Assembly: GCA_963678085.1 (NCBI GenBank)
Contig: OY782680.1
Coordinates: forward strand, 1,426,001-1,490,000
From: Aliishimia sp963678085
GTDB lineage: Bacteria > Pseudomonadota > Alphaproteobacteria > Rhodobacterales > Rhodobacteraceae
Direction: 5' to 3'
Length of the DNA stretch: 64,000 nucleotides
Part shown: positions 52,935-62,206 of the stretch, one piece after another
Layout of the letters: each line of letters begins with the position of its first letter
Position numbering within the stretch: position 1 is the stretch's first letter
Translations under genes and position numbers: made by a program
The notes under the pieces: generated by a model
Told to the model about the DNA's origin: nothing
The model's database searches: none
What the model saw: the letters and a program-made list of their open reading frames with translations, nothing else

Positions 52935-54806
52935 ATGACTTTTTCGCCAATCATACTTGGGTCAGGCCAAACAGGTTATGATTACCTTAAGCGCACGCGC
53001 GAGAGCCAAGAGCAGTTGATGGCACAATCGGGCGAGATCAAGCGCAACATTGACGCGGTGAGAACGCGCATGGCTTCTATTCAGGACACGGAGGCTTTGC
53101 TCGCTGATCGCGAGGTGTTGCAAGTGGCGCTTTCCGCCTTTGGTTTGGAAGAAGACATTAACAACACGGGATTTTTACGCCAAGTTCTCGAGTCTGATCT
53201 TAACAATGGGCTCTCTTTTGCCAATCGGCTAGCCGATAGCCGGTATCAAGATCTGGCGCGAAGCTTCAATTTTAAAGGCACGAGCGGGGCGAATCTACCG
53301 GGGGCGGGGGCTGCGGACACGATTTCCCCGCGCTTGCAAAGGTTAAGCTCTGTGGATGAGTTGTTTGAACCAGCAAATGCAGGTCTTCTGGAACAATCAT
53401 TAGAAGCCTTTGACCTGCAAAGTGACAAAGACCGGACAGAGTTTTTAAAAGTTGTTCTGAGGTCGGATTTGGATGAGCCAACTTCCTTGGCCAATCGTTT
53501 AGGTGAGCAAAAATACGTAGATTTTGTTGCATCGTTTACAGGAAAGCAGGACCTTCTACCCGCTGCGTTTGCGGGCAAGGTCTCTGACAATGTTGCAAAT
53601 AAACTTCGTCAACTTACTTCTGCCGAGGATCTTGTCAAAGATGCGCCTTTACTGAGAAGTGTGTTAACGCAATTTGGCTTGGAGGATGCTGCGGGTAATA
53701 CCTATTTCTTACAATCTGTTCTTGAAAGTGATCTGAGCGATCCAAAGTCACTTGCAAATAAAGCCAATGATTCAAGATATTTAGATCTCGCGCAAGCATT
53801 CGATTTCCATGCAAAACGGGCTGCTTCTAATTCCATCTACGGATTTGCTGAGCTGGCTCAATCGAAACCGGATAGCCTAAAAACAGCAGACGCATTGCTT
53901 GCTGATACCGAGCTTCTGACGGCTACGTTGAACTTATTTGATTTGAGTAATGAGATCGGAAATACGGATTTTTTGAAGACGGTGCTTGAATCTGATCTTC
54001 GAGATGATGCTTCCATCGCGAATCAGCAGAGTGACAGTCGTTACCGCGCTTTGTCAGCAGCATTTGGGTTTGGCGAGAGGTTAGCCGATCCAAATGATAC
54101 CGACGAAACCCGTGTCGAAAAGTTAATCTCAGCTCTCGAAACTCGAACGCAACCCGCTGCTGACGCGACAGAGTTTTTTGACGACCCCAGCTTCTTTCTG
54201 GCGGCGATGAACATATTTGACTTGCCACAAGGGAGTGAGGAAACGGCCTATACACGCCGTGTTTTGTCCAGCGATCCTACCAGCGCAACCTCGTCATATG
54301 CGCTTGCATCTGATGTTGGGTATCGACTCTTGCACGATTCGCTGAATTTCCAATCAGAGACGTCCGCGCATACCTATCCGCCAGGCTTTGAGGAGGCAGT
54401 TATTGAGAGCTATTTGCAGCGTCAATTCGAGGTCGCCGTGGGCAATGTTGATAACTCAATGCGCCTTGCACTCGGGCTCGAAAGATCGCTTCAAGAGATC
54501 GTTGATGGCAATAGTTCGAATAACGGTCGCTGGTTCGCGGTCATGGGCGCGCTACCAGTGAGGGCCGTATTTGAGAGCAGCTTTGGTTTGCCGGACGCGT
54601 TCGGTCAGCTCGATATTGATCAACAGCTTGATGTATTTAAACAAAGATCACAATCGATACTTGGAACTACGGAGGTAAGCGATTTCTTGAAAGCCGATGT
54701 CTTCGATGAACTCCAGCGCCGCTATCTAAGTAGCCAATCAATCGCAACAGGATCGAGCGGTGGTGCAATCAACGCGGCCGCATTGCTGTTAGCGAATGCG
54801 GTCTAG
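52935..54806 (+). CDS. DUF1217-family protein with five repeats
   Basis: 623 residues. The N-terminus MTFSPIILGSGQTGYDYLKRT and EIKRNID pattern matches the Rhodobacteraceae DUF1217 family, often located in flagellar clusters. About five repeats of 64 residues occur at 50-115, 138-203, 228-292, 318-380 and 408-473, each with LLxxAL-xFxLExxxxNTxFLxxVLESDL then SLANxxxDSRYxxLAxAF. Such proteins I remember have fewer units and are shorter. An AAGGG site supports ATG 52935 over the GTG one codon earlier. No flagellar gene is nearby; the T3SS operon starts 5 kb on. Confidence 0.82.
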   Translation: MTFSPIILGSGQTGYDYLKRTRESQEQLMAQSGEIKRNIDAVRTRMASIQDTEALLADREVLQVALSAFGLEEDINNTGFLRQVLESDLNNGLSFANRLADSRYQDLARSFNFKGTSGANLPGAGAADTISPRLQRLSSVDELFEPANAGLLEQSLEAFDLQSDKDRTEFLKVVLRSDLDEPTSLANRLGEQKYVDFVASFTGKQDLLPAAFAGKVSDNVANKLRQLTSAEDLVKDAPLLRSVLTQFGLEDAAGNTYFLQSVLESDLSDPKSLANKANDSRYLDLAQAFDFHAKRAASNSIYGFAELAQSKPDSLKTADALLADTELLTATLNLFDLSNEIGNTDFLKTVLESDLRDDASIANQQSDSRYRALSAAFGFGERLADPNDTDETRVEKLISALETRTQPAADATEFFDDPSFFLAAMNIFDLPQGSEETAYTRRVLSSDPTSATSSYALASDVGYRLLHDSLNFQSETSAHTYPPGFEEAVIESYLQRQFEVAVGNVDNSMRLALGLERSLQEIVDGNSSNNGRWFAVMGALPVRAVFESSFGLPDAFGQLDIDQQLDVFKQRSQSILGTTEVSDFLKADVFDELQRRYLSSQSIATGSSGGAINAAALLLANAV

Positions 54807-54838
54807 ATCCAATGTCTTCGATCGCAGGAATGTGCCAA

Positions 54839-56797
54839 TCAAACGTCCAGCTCTTCAACAAATTTGGCGTTTTCTTGAATATACTCAAATCGCAGCTCGG
54901 GCTTTTTCCCCATGAGACGCTCGACCAGATCGCCGGTTTCCCCCGGTTCGTCCTCATCAATACTTACACGAATCAGCTTGCGGGATTTGGGATCCATCGT
55001 TGTTTCTTTCAGGTCTTTGGCATCCATTTCCCCAAGTCCTTTAAAACGGCTCACGTCGATTTTTCCCTTTCCTCCTAACCCTTTGTCCAGCCAAATATCC
55101 CGCTCTGCTTCATCAAGCGCATAGATCCGCTTGGCCCCTTGCGTGAGACGGAACAGCGGTGGGCAGGCCAAATAAAGATGGCCATGATCAATCATCGGGC
55201 GCATTTGCGTAAAGAAAAATGTCATCAATAGCGCAGCGATATGGGCACCATCTACATCGGCATCGGTCATGATGATAATTTTGTCGTAACGCAAATCATC
55301 AACATTGAACCTTGTTCCGAGCCCAACGCCCAAGGCCTGGCTAAGATCGTTAATTTCCGCATTGCTCCCAAGCTTTGACGAGGCTGCGCCCAGAACATTC
55401 AGGATTTTCCCGCGCAAAGGTAGGAGGGCCTGGCTCTTGCGATCCCGCGCCATCTTTGCCGAGCCACCCGCGCTATCCCCCTCTACGATAAAGAGTTCCG
55501 TGCCCGCACGATTGGTGGCGGAGCAATCCACAAGCTTGCCGGGCAGGCGCAGCTTTTTTGTGGCGGATTTGCGGGCCGTTTCCTTCTCTTGTTTTCGCTT
55601 TAGGCGTTCTTCGGCCCGCAAAACCAGGAAATCCAGGATCGCCCCAGCAGATTTTGTATCCGCCGCCAGCCAATTATCGAAATGATCCCGCACTGAGTTT
55701 TCCACCAAACGCTGCGCTTCGCTCGTGGCCAAGCGATCTTTGGTTTGCCCCACAAATTCGGGCTCACGGATGAAGCACGACACTAGCGCGCAGCCACCCG
55801 TTATCAAATCGTCGCGGGTGATTTGCGCTGCTTTTTTGTTTGAAACTAACTCCCCATAGGCGCGAATCCCCTTCAGAATCGCAGCCCAAAACCCGGTCTC
55901 ATGGGTGCCGCCCTCAGGTGTGGGAACCGTGTTGCAATAGCTTTGGATGAAGCCATCACGAGAGGGTGTCCAATTAATCGCCCATTCGACCTTGCCCGGC
56001 GTGCCAAATTTCTCTTGAAATTCAACGACTCCCGCAAAGGCCGCGTCGGCATAGGTCGACGCCCCGCCCAAAGTGTCCGACAAATAATCCGCCAAACCTC
56101 CGGGAAAATGAAATGTAGCTTGCGTCGGGGTTTCCCCATCATCAATCGCCGATTTCCAACGAATCTCGACCCCAGAAAACAAAAACGCTTTTGAGCGCAC
56201 CATCTTGAGCAGGCGCGCGGGTTTGAAGCGCAGTTTGCCAAAAATTTGCCCATCGGGATGAAAGGTAAAGGTCGTGCCGCGTCGGTTTTGCGTTTGGCCG
56301 ACCTCCTCAACGGGGCCAAGCGGAAGGCCGCGGGAAAATCGTTGCTCAAACACCTTTTTATCGCGCGCGACTTGTACGATCACCGAATCAGACAGCGCAT
56401 TCACAACCGAGGCCCCAACCCCGTGCAATCCGCCCGATGTTTGATAGGCTTTGCCCGAGAATTTCCCGCCTGCATGCAAGGTGCATAGGATCACCTCAAG
56501 GGCAGATTTGTCTGGGAATTTGGGATGCGGATCAATCGGAATGCCGCGCCCATTGTCGCGTATCGTGACAGAATAATCGGCCAAAAGCTCCACTTCGATG
56601 CGCGAAGCATGGCCCGCCACAGCTTCATCCATCGAATTGTCAAGCACCTCGGCCACCATGTGATGCAATGCGCGCTCATCGGTGCCGCCGATATACATGC
56701 CAGGGCGTTTGCGTACCGGTTCGAGCCCTTCGAGAACTTCGATAGAGGATGCATCATAAGTGCTTGATTCAGCAGGGGAAAGTAGGTCTTGGTTCAT
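54839..56797 (-). CDS. parE: DNA topoisomerase IV subunit B
   Basis: 652-residue ATPase subunit that, with ParC, decatenates chromosomes. It has the GHKL signature PGMYIGGTDERALHHMVAEVLDNSMDEA, the ATP-lid GRGIPIDPH and GGLHGVGASVVNALS, and the Toprim motif EGDSAGGSAKMARDRKSQALLPLRG. Length and MNQDLLSP start separate it from GyrB. Starts upstream without support were not used. Confidence 0.95.
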   Translation of the reverse strand: MNQDLLSPAESSTYDASSIEVLEGLEPVRKRPGMYIGGTDERALHHMVAEVLDNSMDEAVAGHASRIEVELLADYSVTIRDNGRGIPIDPHPKFPDKSALEVILCTLHAGGKFSGKAYQTSGGLHGVGASVVNALSDSVIVQVARDKKVFEQRFSRGLPLGPVEEVGQTQNRRGTTFTFHPDGQIFGKLRFKPARLLKMVRSKAFLFSGVEIRWKSAIDDGETPTQATFHFPGGLADYLSDTLGGASTYADAAFAGVVEFQEKFGTPGKVEWAINWTPSRDGFIQSYCNTVPTPEGGTHETGFWAAILKGIRAYGELVSNKKAAQITRDDLITGGCALVSCFIREPEFVGQTKDRLATSEAQRLVENSVRDHFDNWLAADTKSAGAILDFLVLRAEERLKRKQEKETARKSATKKLRLPGKLVDCSATNRAGTELFIVEGDSAGGSAKMARDRKSQALLPLRGKILNVLGAASSKLGSNAEINDLSQALGVGLGTRFNVDDLRYDKIIIMTDADVDGAHIAALLMTFFFTQMRPMIDHGHLYLACPPLFRLTQGAKRIYALDEAERDIWLDKGLGGKGKIDVSRFKGLGEMDAKDLKETTMDPKSRKLIRVSIDEDEPGETGDLVERLMGKKPELRFEYIQENAKFVEELDV

Positions 56798-56976
56798 CTT
56801 TGGCTCGATTGTGGCTCTGTTCTTTATTGGGGTCACTATGTCATCTGCGGCGCGTTGAGGAAAGGGCTTGTTCAAAACTTGCTGCGGGGCGGATCACAAA
56901 AAGGCGTGCGCCGTAGGCGCTCAATTTGGTTAAAGATGGATTGAAGCGTGCGAGCCCATAGGGTAAGTGCTGCCTT

Positions 56977-57612
56977 ATGATGAGGTATTTCGTTTTATTT
57001 ACAATGTTTTGCGCGCCTCTGCCAGCGGTTTCCCACCCGCATGTGCTCGTTGAAACCACGCTCCACATCATCGTCGGGGCCGATGCGCAAATGCAAGCTA
57101 TTGAAATAACCTGGAGTTATGACGAGCTTTATTCCTTGTTGGTGTTTGAGGATATGGAACTTGACCCCGATTATGACGGGGTGTTGACACAGGCGGAGCT
57201 GGCAAAGCTTAACGGCTTTGACATGAATTGGGTGCCGGGCTTTGAGGGGGATGTTTTTGCCTTTAATGCAGGGCAGCCGCTTGCCCTGGGACCAGCTATT
57301 CCTTTGCAGACCTCGGTCAAAGAGGGGCGTATCGAAACGCGGCATCGGCGGGTGCTGTCTGGTCCAGCCGCGGGCCTGCAGTTGCAAGCCTATGATCCTG
57401 GGTATTACACTGCCTATAGCCTTGCTGGCGGCGTGACCGTGTCCGGGCCTTGCACAGCGCAGATCATTCCGGCCGATTTGAATGCGGCTTATGCGCGCCT
57501 GGATGAATTGCTTTACGCGATGCCGCAAGAGCAAGCAGAGATCGATTTTCCACAGGTTGGCGCGGATTTTGCGGATCTCGTTAAGATATCATGCGTCGGA
57601 TCAAGCGAATGA
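56977..57612 (+). CDS. DUF1007-family periplasmic protein
   Basis: 211 residues with signal peptide (MRYFVLFTMFCAPLPAVSHP) and mature start HPHVLVETTLHIIV typical of DUF1007. It has the EITWSYDELYSLL segment and a DPDYDGVLTQAEL EF-hand-like loop. Family members are usually paired with nickel/cobalt transporters of the RcnA type, as here, and may bind or deliver the metal. The next gene overlaps it by 4 bp. Confidence 0.88.
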   Translation: MMRYFVLFTMFCAPLPAVSHPHVLVETTLHIIVGADAQMQAIEITWSYDELYSLLVFEDMELDPDYDGVLTQAELAKLNGFDMNWVPGFEGDVFAFNAGQPLALGPAIPLQTSVKEGRIETRHRRVLSGPAAGLQLQAYDPGYYTAYSLAGGVTVSGPCTAQIIPADLNAAYARLDELLYAMPQEQAEIDFPQVGADFADLVKISCVGSSE

Positions 57613-58475
57613 ACCGGGGCCTTGCCATCCTCATAGTTGTTTTGGGCGCAGCCCTGATCGCCTGGCTTTTTGTGTTGGGCGGCTCGGCCCGGCTCACGGC
57701 TTGGGCCGTTTCTGAACAACAATCGGTGCAATCGGCGCTTGCGGGGGCCTTGCGGGCGGTCAAACGCGGCGAGGCTTGGGCTTGGGTCAGCTTGATAGGT
57801 CTTTGTTTTTCATATGGTTTCTTTCATGCTGCGGGTCCAGGCCATGGCAAGCTGGTGATTGGCGGATATGCGCTTGGCAGTACCGCCAGCCGAGGGCGGG
57901 TTGTTCTCATAACCCTTGCAGGTTCGTTCGGTCAGGCCCTGACGGCAATTATTCTTGTGAGCATCGGGGCTTTGGTCCTGGGGCTTAGCCGAACTCAGAT
58001 GGTTGCGCTTGCGGATGAGCAATTTGCTTTCGTAAGCGCTTTGGCCATTTGCGGGGTCGGGGGCTGGCTGGCTCTGCGCGGAGTTTTGCGATTGTTGCGA
58101 ACGCCTGCGCATTCTCATTCCCATAATTGCTGTCATAGCCATGGCCCGAGCCCAGAGCAGATCGCGTCCATGCAAAACTGGCGGGATTCTGTTGCGATCG
58201 TGCTGGCAATCGCCGCCCGCCCATGCACCGGTGCTCTCTTCGTTCTGATTATCACCTATGCCATGGGGATTTGGTTTGCGGGGATTTTAGGTGTGCTTGC
58301 CATGAGCCTGGGCACCTCTTTGGTAACTTTGGGCGTTGGGCTAAGCGCTTTTGGCCTACGTTTGGGTCTCAGCGACTCTCTGCAATCCCGCTTTGGCATG
58401 GCCTTGATTGAGATCGCGGCGGGCGCGATGATCTGCTTGATCTCAGCTCAGCTGGCCTTGCGTCTTCTGTCATAA
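57609..58475 (+). CDS. Nickel/cobalt transporter (RcnA/NicO-like)
   Basis: 288-residue membrane protein with about six helices. The GPGHGK motif (helix II) and the His-rich HSHSHNCCHSHG loop near residue 175 are hallmarks of the NicO/RcnA group that exports or imports Ni and Co. Start at the ATG that overlaps the DUF1007 stop as ATGA; an earlier ATG at 57591 is possible. Confidence 0.88.
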   Translation: MNRGLAILIVVLGAALIAWLFVLGGSARLTAWAVSEQQSVQSALAGALRAVKRGEAWAWVSLIGLCFSYGFFHAAGPGHGKLVIGGYALGSTASRGRVVLITLAGSFGQALTAIILVSIGALVLGLSRTQMVALADEQFAFVSALAICGVGGWLALRGVLRLLRTPAHSHSHNCCHSHGPSPEQIASMQNWRDSVAIVLAIAARPCTGALFVLIITYAMGIWFAGILGVLAMSLGTSLVTLGVGLSAFGLRLGLSDSLQSRFGMALIEIAAGAMICLISAQLALRLLS

Positions 58476-58549
58476 ATTCCCGTTATTCGGGTGTTATTTG
58501 CAGATTGAACCCTTTATGGTCGCGACATCCGAAGACGAGAGCAGGGCCT

Positions 58550-59425
58550 ATGGATATTGTCCTTCATACCGGGGCGCAGTTTACCGAAGAAGGGCGGTTG
58601 CTCAAATGCTTGCTGCGCAACAAAGAGAGCTTTGCACAGCGCGGGATTGCTGTGCCTGGCCCAGGAAAGTATCGGCAATTGATCTCGCAGAGGCTGGCGG
58701 CTTTTGATCAGGGGGCTTCTCAAGAGCACTCGGGCCAGCAATTGCTCGGCTCGATCCTGGAAGGGCAGCGTGCGAAACGGGTGATTTTGAGCCTGCCCAA
58801 TCTATTTGGACTTCCCAAAGGCGCGTTGCGATCTGGGTTTTTATATCCCCGCGCCGCCATGCAGCTTGATCGCCTTCAGCGTCTGTTCGCCCCGCATTCG
58901 CTGCATATGTTCATGGCGCTGCGCAATCCGGCAACGCTCCTGCCTGATTTGGCCCAGCATGCAAAAATTCCAGACGCGGCAACCCTTCTGGCGGGTGTCC
59001 CGGCCCAGGATATTCGCTGGTCCCATAGTATCAAGTTCTTGCGCAGCCAGTTGCCCCAAGTGAAAATCACGATTTGGAGCTTTGAGGACGCGCCTTTTCT
59101 TTGGGCTCAGATCATTCGCGAAATGGCGGGTTTGGCCCCAGGTGAAAAGATTATTGGTGGCTTCGATCTCTTGTCTGACATTTTGTCGCCTGACGGGATG
59201 GCACAGTTTCGCGGGCAGCTTAAGCGTCAGCCGAGCCTAGATGAAACCGGAAAACGCCGCCTTATGGTTGAAATGTTGGAAGCTCACGGTGTTGGCGAGA
59301 AAATCGAGGCTGAGGTTGATTTTCCTGGCTGGTCCGCGGCGATGATAGAACAATTAACCCAGCTTTATGAGGCGGATTTATTGCAGCTCGCCCAGCTTCC
59401 GAACCTGCGATTATTGGTGCCGTGA
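58550..59425 (+). CDS. Hypothetical protein, weak sulfotransferase-like N-terminus
   Basis: 291 residues, soluble. MDIVLHTGAQFTEEGRLLKCLLRNKESFAQRGIAVPGPGKYR has the layout of Rhodobacteraceae sulfotransferase-like proteins (HIGxxKTGTTxLQ...LxxxG(I/V)), but the phosphosulfate-binding KTGTT is FTEEG here. RVILSLPNLFG and HMFMALRNPATLLPD fit the same fold (Rxx-S/NPxxxL). It is probably an inactive or differently working relative. Convergent with the T3SS operon, 11 bp from sctU. Confidence 0.55.
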   Translation: MDIVLHTGAQFTEEGRLLKCLLRNKESFAQRGIAVPGPGKYRQLISQRLAAFDQGASQEHSGQQLLGSILEGQRAKRVILSLPNLFGLPKGALRSGFLYPRAAMQLDRLQRLFAPHSLHMFMALRNPATLLPDLAQHAKIPDAATLLAGVPAQDIRWSHSIKFLRSQLPQVKITIWSFEDAPFLWAQIIREMAGLAPGEKIIGGFDLLSDILSPDGMAQFRGQLKRQPSLDETGKRRLMVEMLEAHGVGEKIEAEVDFPGWSAAMIEQLTQLYEADLLQLAQLPNLRLLVP

Positions 59426-59436
59426 CGGAGCGCGTT

Positions 59437-60477
59437 CTAGCTGTAAATCGTCCGTAAGTGCGCCGCGAGGGGCAAGAAAATCTCGCGCTTGGCATTTTCC
59501 CCCAAGCCGGTGTCGAGACTGGCCTCGACAATTTTCTGGTGCCTAAAGCCAGGAATATTCTGGGCTTCAAGGTCTGAGCGCAGTATCATTGATGCCTCGT
59601 GGCCACGCGCACGCGCCGCAAGCTTTGGAAGCGGGATTTTCACAGGGTGAAAGGCAAAGGCCACCGCATCATCTTCCCAAAAGAAGTAAATAGATGCCCG
59701 TTTCGTGCCGACAACATCCGCGCCATCCAGCAATTCACGGGCCAGCCTTTTGCGCTCCCCCCGAACCTCGGGTGTTCCATATTGCTCTTTACGCTCTTGT
59801 TTTGTTTCAGTTTTTGTCATCATCTGCTCTTGCAAGAAAAAGGCTCTTTGCACAGCAATGTCGAAAAAGATAGACACAACGATCAGAACCGCACAGGCAA
59901 TCAGGATCATAAAAATAATCGCCCACATGGTGGGCCAAGCGCATCCCGGAACACATAAATCAAGGTTTAGCAGATGCGGCGCCCAGGCCGAGCCGAGGGC
60001 GAAGAGCACAAGCATCAATATCGAAAATCGAACGAAGGTCGCAAGGAATGTGACAAGCGATTGTACTTTAAAGATTTTTTTGATTCCGTTGACCGGGTTC
60101 ACCGCATCAAAATTGAGCTGAACCTGTTCCATCGAGAAGACGAATCCATTTTGCGAAATGATTTTGAACAGAACCGCTGCGGCGGCCGATGCGCCGAGGA
60201 TTGCCAAGAACGGGAATTGCAGGTCAACCAGATAATAGGAAATTTGTTGGGAATAGTCGGGCGCGCCTTTCCCGCCCAAAAACGCGAAAGCTCGATCAAA
60301 AGCATCCGACAATTGCCGCAGCATAAAGGACCAAAGCGCAAACACCATGACCAGCCCAGCCGACAGCCCGATATATTCAGAGGCGGTCGGCGCTGTGGCG
60401 ATAATGCCCCGTTCTCGCAGCTTGTCGAGCTTCTTATTCGAGGCCTGGTCCGTCTTTTCTTCGGATTCACCGCTCAT
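59437..60477 (-). CDS. sctU: Type III secretion export protein SctU, NPTH motif absent
   Basis: 346 residues. Four N-terminal membrane segments (about 32-52, 86-108, 140-165, 183-208) and the basic linker with RELLDGADVVGTKRA are SctU/FlhB-like; NPVNGIKKIF matches the family loop. In the cytoplasmic domain the conserved NPTH autocleavage site should lie at about 267-270, but reads WEDD, with AVAFAFHP and IPLP following in register. So the self-cleavage that switches substrate class in this family is not expected. Last gene of the operon; starts within sctT by 11 bp. Confidence 0.88.
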   Translation of the reverse strand: MSGESEEKTDQASNKKLDKLRERGIIATAPTASEYIGLSAGLVMVFALWSFMLRQLSDAFDRAFAFLGGKGAPDYSQQISYYLVDLQFPFLAILGASAAAAVLFKIISQNGFVFSMEQVQLNFDAVNPVNGIKKIFKVQSLVTFLATFVRFSILMLVLFALGSAWAPHLLNLDLCVPGCAWPTMWAIIFMILIACAVLIVVSIFFDIAVQRAFFLQEQMMTKTETKQERKEQYGTPEVRGERKRLARELLDGADVVGTKRASIYFFWEDDAVAFAFHPVKIPLPKLAARARGHEASMILRSDLEAQNIPGFRHQKIVEASLDTGLGENAKREIFLPLAAHLRTIYS

Positions 60478-61285
60478 CAGATAAAAACTCCTTAAGGAGG
60501 ATCATGGGCTCGGGCGCGTTGTCAAAGGACAGAGTGATCACACGCGCCACACCGATCACCAGAATCGGCATCGCAAGAATAAAGACGAGGCTTTTGAGCA
60601 GGAAATCGAGCTGGGGCACCTCAATCTGTTTGGAAAGGCGCACAACCATGCTGAGCCCAAAGTCAATCAGAAGCAAAATGACCATGATAGGCATTGCGAT
60701 AATTAACAAAAGCCAAAACACATTATGAATGATTTGGCCGAGCATGGCTGATATGTTGGGATTCAGTTGAAGCTTGGGGATATCTGGGGGAAAGAGCCGA
60801 AAGCTCTCGTAAAGCGTATCGACGACTAGAATGAGCCCGCCCATTTCAACGAATAAAAACAGGGCCATGACGACCTTGAGATTGGCGAAACTGCCGACCT
60901 GCGAATCTTCGGGGGCCTGGATCACCGGGCTTGAATCCCCGCGATATTGGTCGATCACAACGCCCGCGCCCATGATCGCGAAGAAGGGGAGCGAAGATAA
61001 AAGCCCGATGACGGACCCCAAGAGAAATTCACGTAACGGTATGGTGAGCACCATGAGGCGTGCGCTCTCGCCAATCAAGGCAGGATAGATGTCGACTGCT
61101 GGCACGAGGGTTGGCATGGATAAGATGACCGCGAGAACGGTGCGCATCAGTGTCGCAGGGCCGAGGATAAAATAGAGGCCCCACAGGCTAAAGAGTACAC
61201 CAAGCGCGCGCATTGAGGCGGCGGCCAAGATGAAAAACGTCATCGGCAGGGGCAATTCGGTGAGCTTTTGTGCCGCCTCGATCAT
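60467..61285 (-). CDS. sctT: Type III secretion export protein SctT
   Basis: 272-residue inner-membrane protein of the export gate, FliR/SctT family. It has about six hydrophobic segments, with IPLREFLLGSVIGLLSSLPFFAIMGAGVVIDQYRGDSS as the most conserved part. It assembles with SctR and SctS into the pore. Overlaps sctU by 11 bp and follows sctS by 9 bp. Confidence 0.93.
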   Translation of the reverse strand: MIEAAQKLTELPLPMTFFILAAASMRALGVLFSLWGLYFILGPATLMRTVLAVILSMPTLVPAVDIYPALIGESARLMVLTIPLREFLLGSVIGLLSSLPFFAIMGAGVVIDQYRGDSSPVIQAPEDSQVGSFANLKVVMALFLFVEMGGLILVVDTLYESFRLFPPDIPKLQLNPNISAMLGQIIHNVFWLLLIIAMPIMVILLLIDFGLSMVVRLSKQIEVPQLDFLLKSLVFILAMPILVIGVARVITLSFDNAPEPMILLKEFLSDER

Positions 61286-61294
61286 GGTGGCGAT

Positions 61295-61561
61295 CTATTG
61301 CATTTGCCAGAATGTTGCGAAGACCGTATGTGAAGCCTCCAGCAACGGCGAGGTTAACGCGCTGCCCATCATGAGAAAAGTAACCCCAATCGCGACGATT
61401 TTTACTGTCTGTGCAAGGGTTTGGTCCTGAATCTGCGTCACCGCTTGCAAAAAGGAAATGATCAAACCGACGCCTGTTGCCACGGCAAGGGGAACGCCTG
61501 CCAGCACGGCAACAGCACCGGTGAAGGTGATCAATTGCTGGATGAACTCCGCGGCACTCAT
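61295..61561 (-). CDS. sctS: Type III secretion export protein SctS
   Basis: 88-residue protein with two helices (about 14-36 and 49-76), FliQ/SctS family. LAVATGVGLIISFLQAVTQIQDQTLAQTVKIV is the signature. Starts directly after sctR's stop (TAAATG). Confidence 0.94.
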   Translation of the reverse strand: MSAAEFIQQLITFTGAVAVLAGVPLAVATGVGLIISFLQAVTQIQDQTLAQTVKIVAIGVTFLMMGSALTSPLLEASHTVFATFWQMQ

Positions 61562-62203
61562 TTAAGCGACCGTATAAGAGAGCATGAGCCCTTCGACCAA
61601 GCGCGCCCATCCGTCGACCACAACGAAAAGCAAGATTTTGAAAGGAACGGAGAGAATCGTCGGCTGCACCAATTGCATGCCCAGAGCAATCAAGATGGCG
61701 GTAATCGCCAGATCAATCGCCACGAAAGGCAGGTATAAGATAAAACCAAAGGCAAAAGCAGATGTCAGCTCGGTCAGGATGAAGGCGGGGACCATCAAAA
61801 TGGTCATGTCCGGGCTGGGCGTTAACCCTGATCCAGCCCAGGTTTCCGTGGCGACCTCTAGAAAGAAATCTGCATGATCGGGGTCGGTATGGCGGCCGAT
61901 AAAGTCGAGAAATGGGGCAACCCCAGCGCTCCAAATGGCAAAAAGACCATCCGCACCCTCACCTATGGGGCCAAGCGCCTCAATCGCGGCAGTGGATTCA
62001 ATCACGGAAGGCATGGCAATAAACACGGCCAAAAACATCGAGATGACCATAACAATCATATTCGAGGGCACTTGCTGCAAACCAAGCGCGTTGCGCACGA
62101 TCATAAGGACCACGGATACCTTAATGAAGGCTGTAAATGAGAGCAGCGCCACAAGGAAAAACGACGCTAAATAGGCGATGACGAGGGGGGATACTTGCTC
62201 CAT
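61562..62203 (-). CDS. sctR: Type III secretion export protein SctR
   Basis: 213 residues, FliP/SctR family, the core of the export pore. FIKVSVVLMIVRNALGLQQVPSNMI near the N-terminus and PAFILTELTSAFAFGFILYLPFVAIDL near 140-165 are the family blocks. It lacks the cleaved signal peptide and N-terminal extension of flagellar FliP, favouring the non-flagellar type. Confidence 0.94.
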   Translation of the reverse strand: MEQVSPLVIAYLASFFLVALLSFTAFIKVSVVLMIVRNALGLQQVPSNMIVMVISMFLAVFIAMPSVIESTAAIEALGPIGEGADGLFAIWSAGVAPFLDFIGRHTDPDHADFFLEVATETWAGSGLTPSPDMTILMVPAFILTELTSAFAFGFILYLPFVAIDLAITAILIALGMQLVQPTILSVPFKILLFVVVDGWARLVEGLMLSYTVA

Positions 62204-62206
62204 CTT

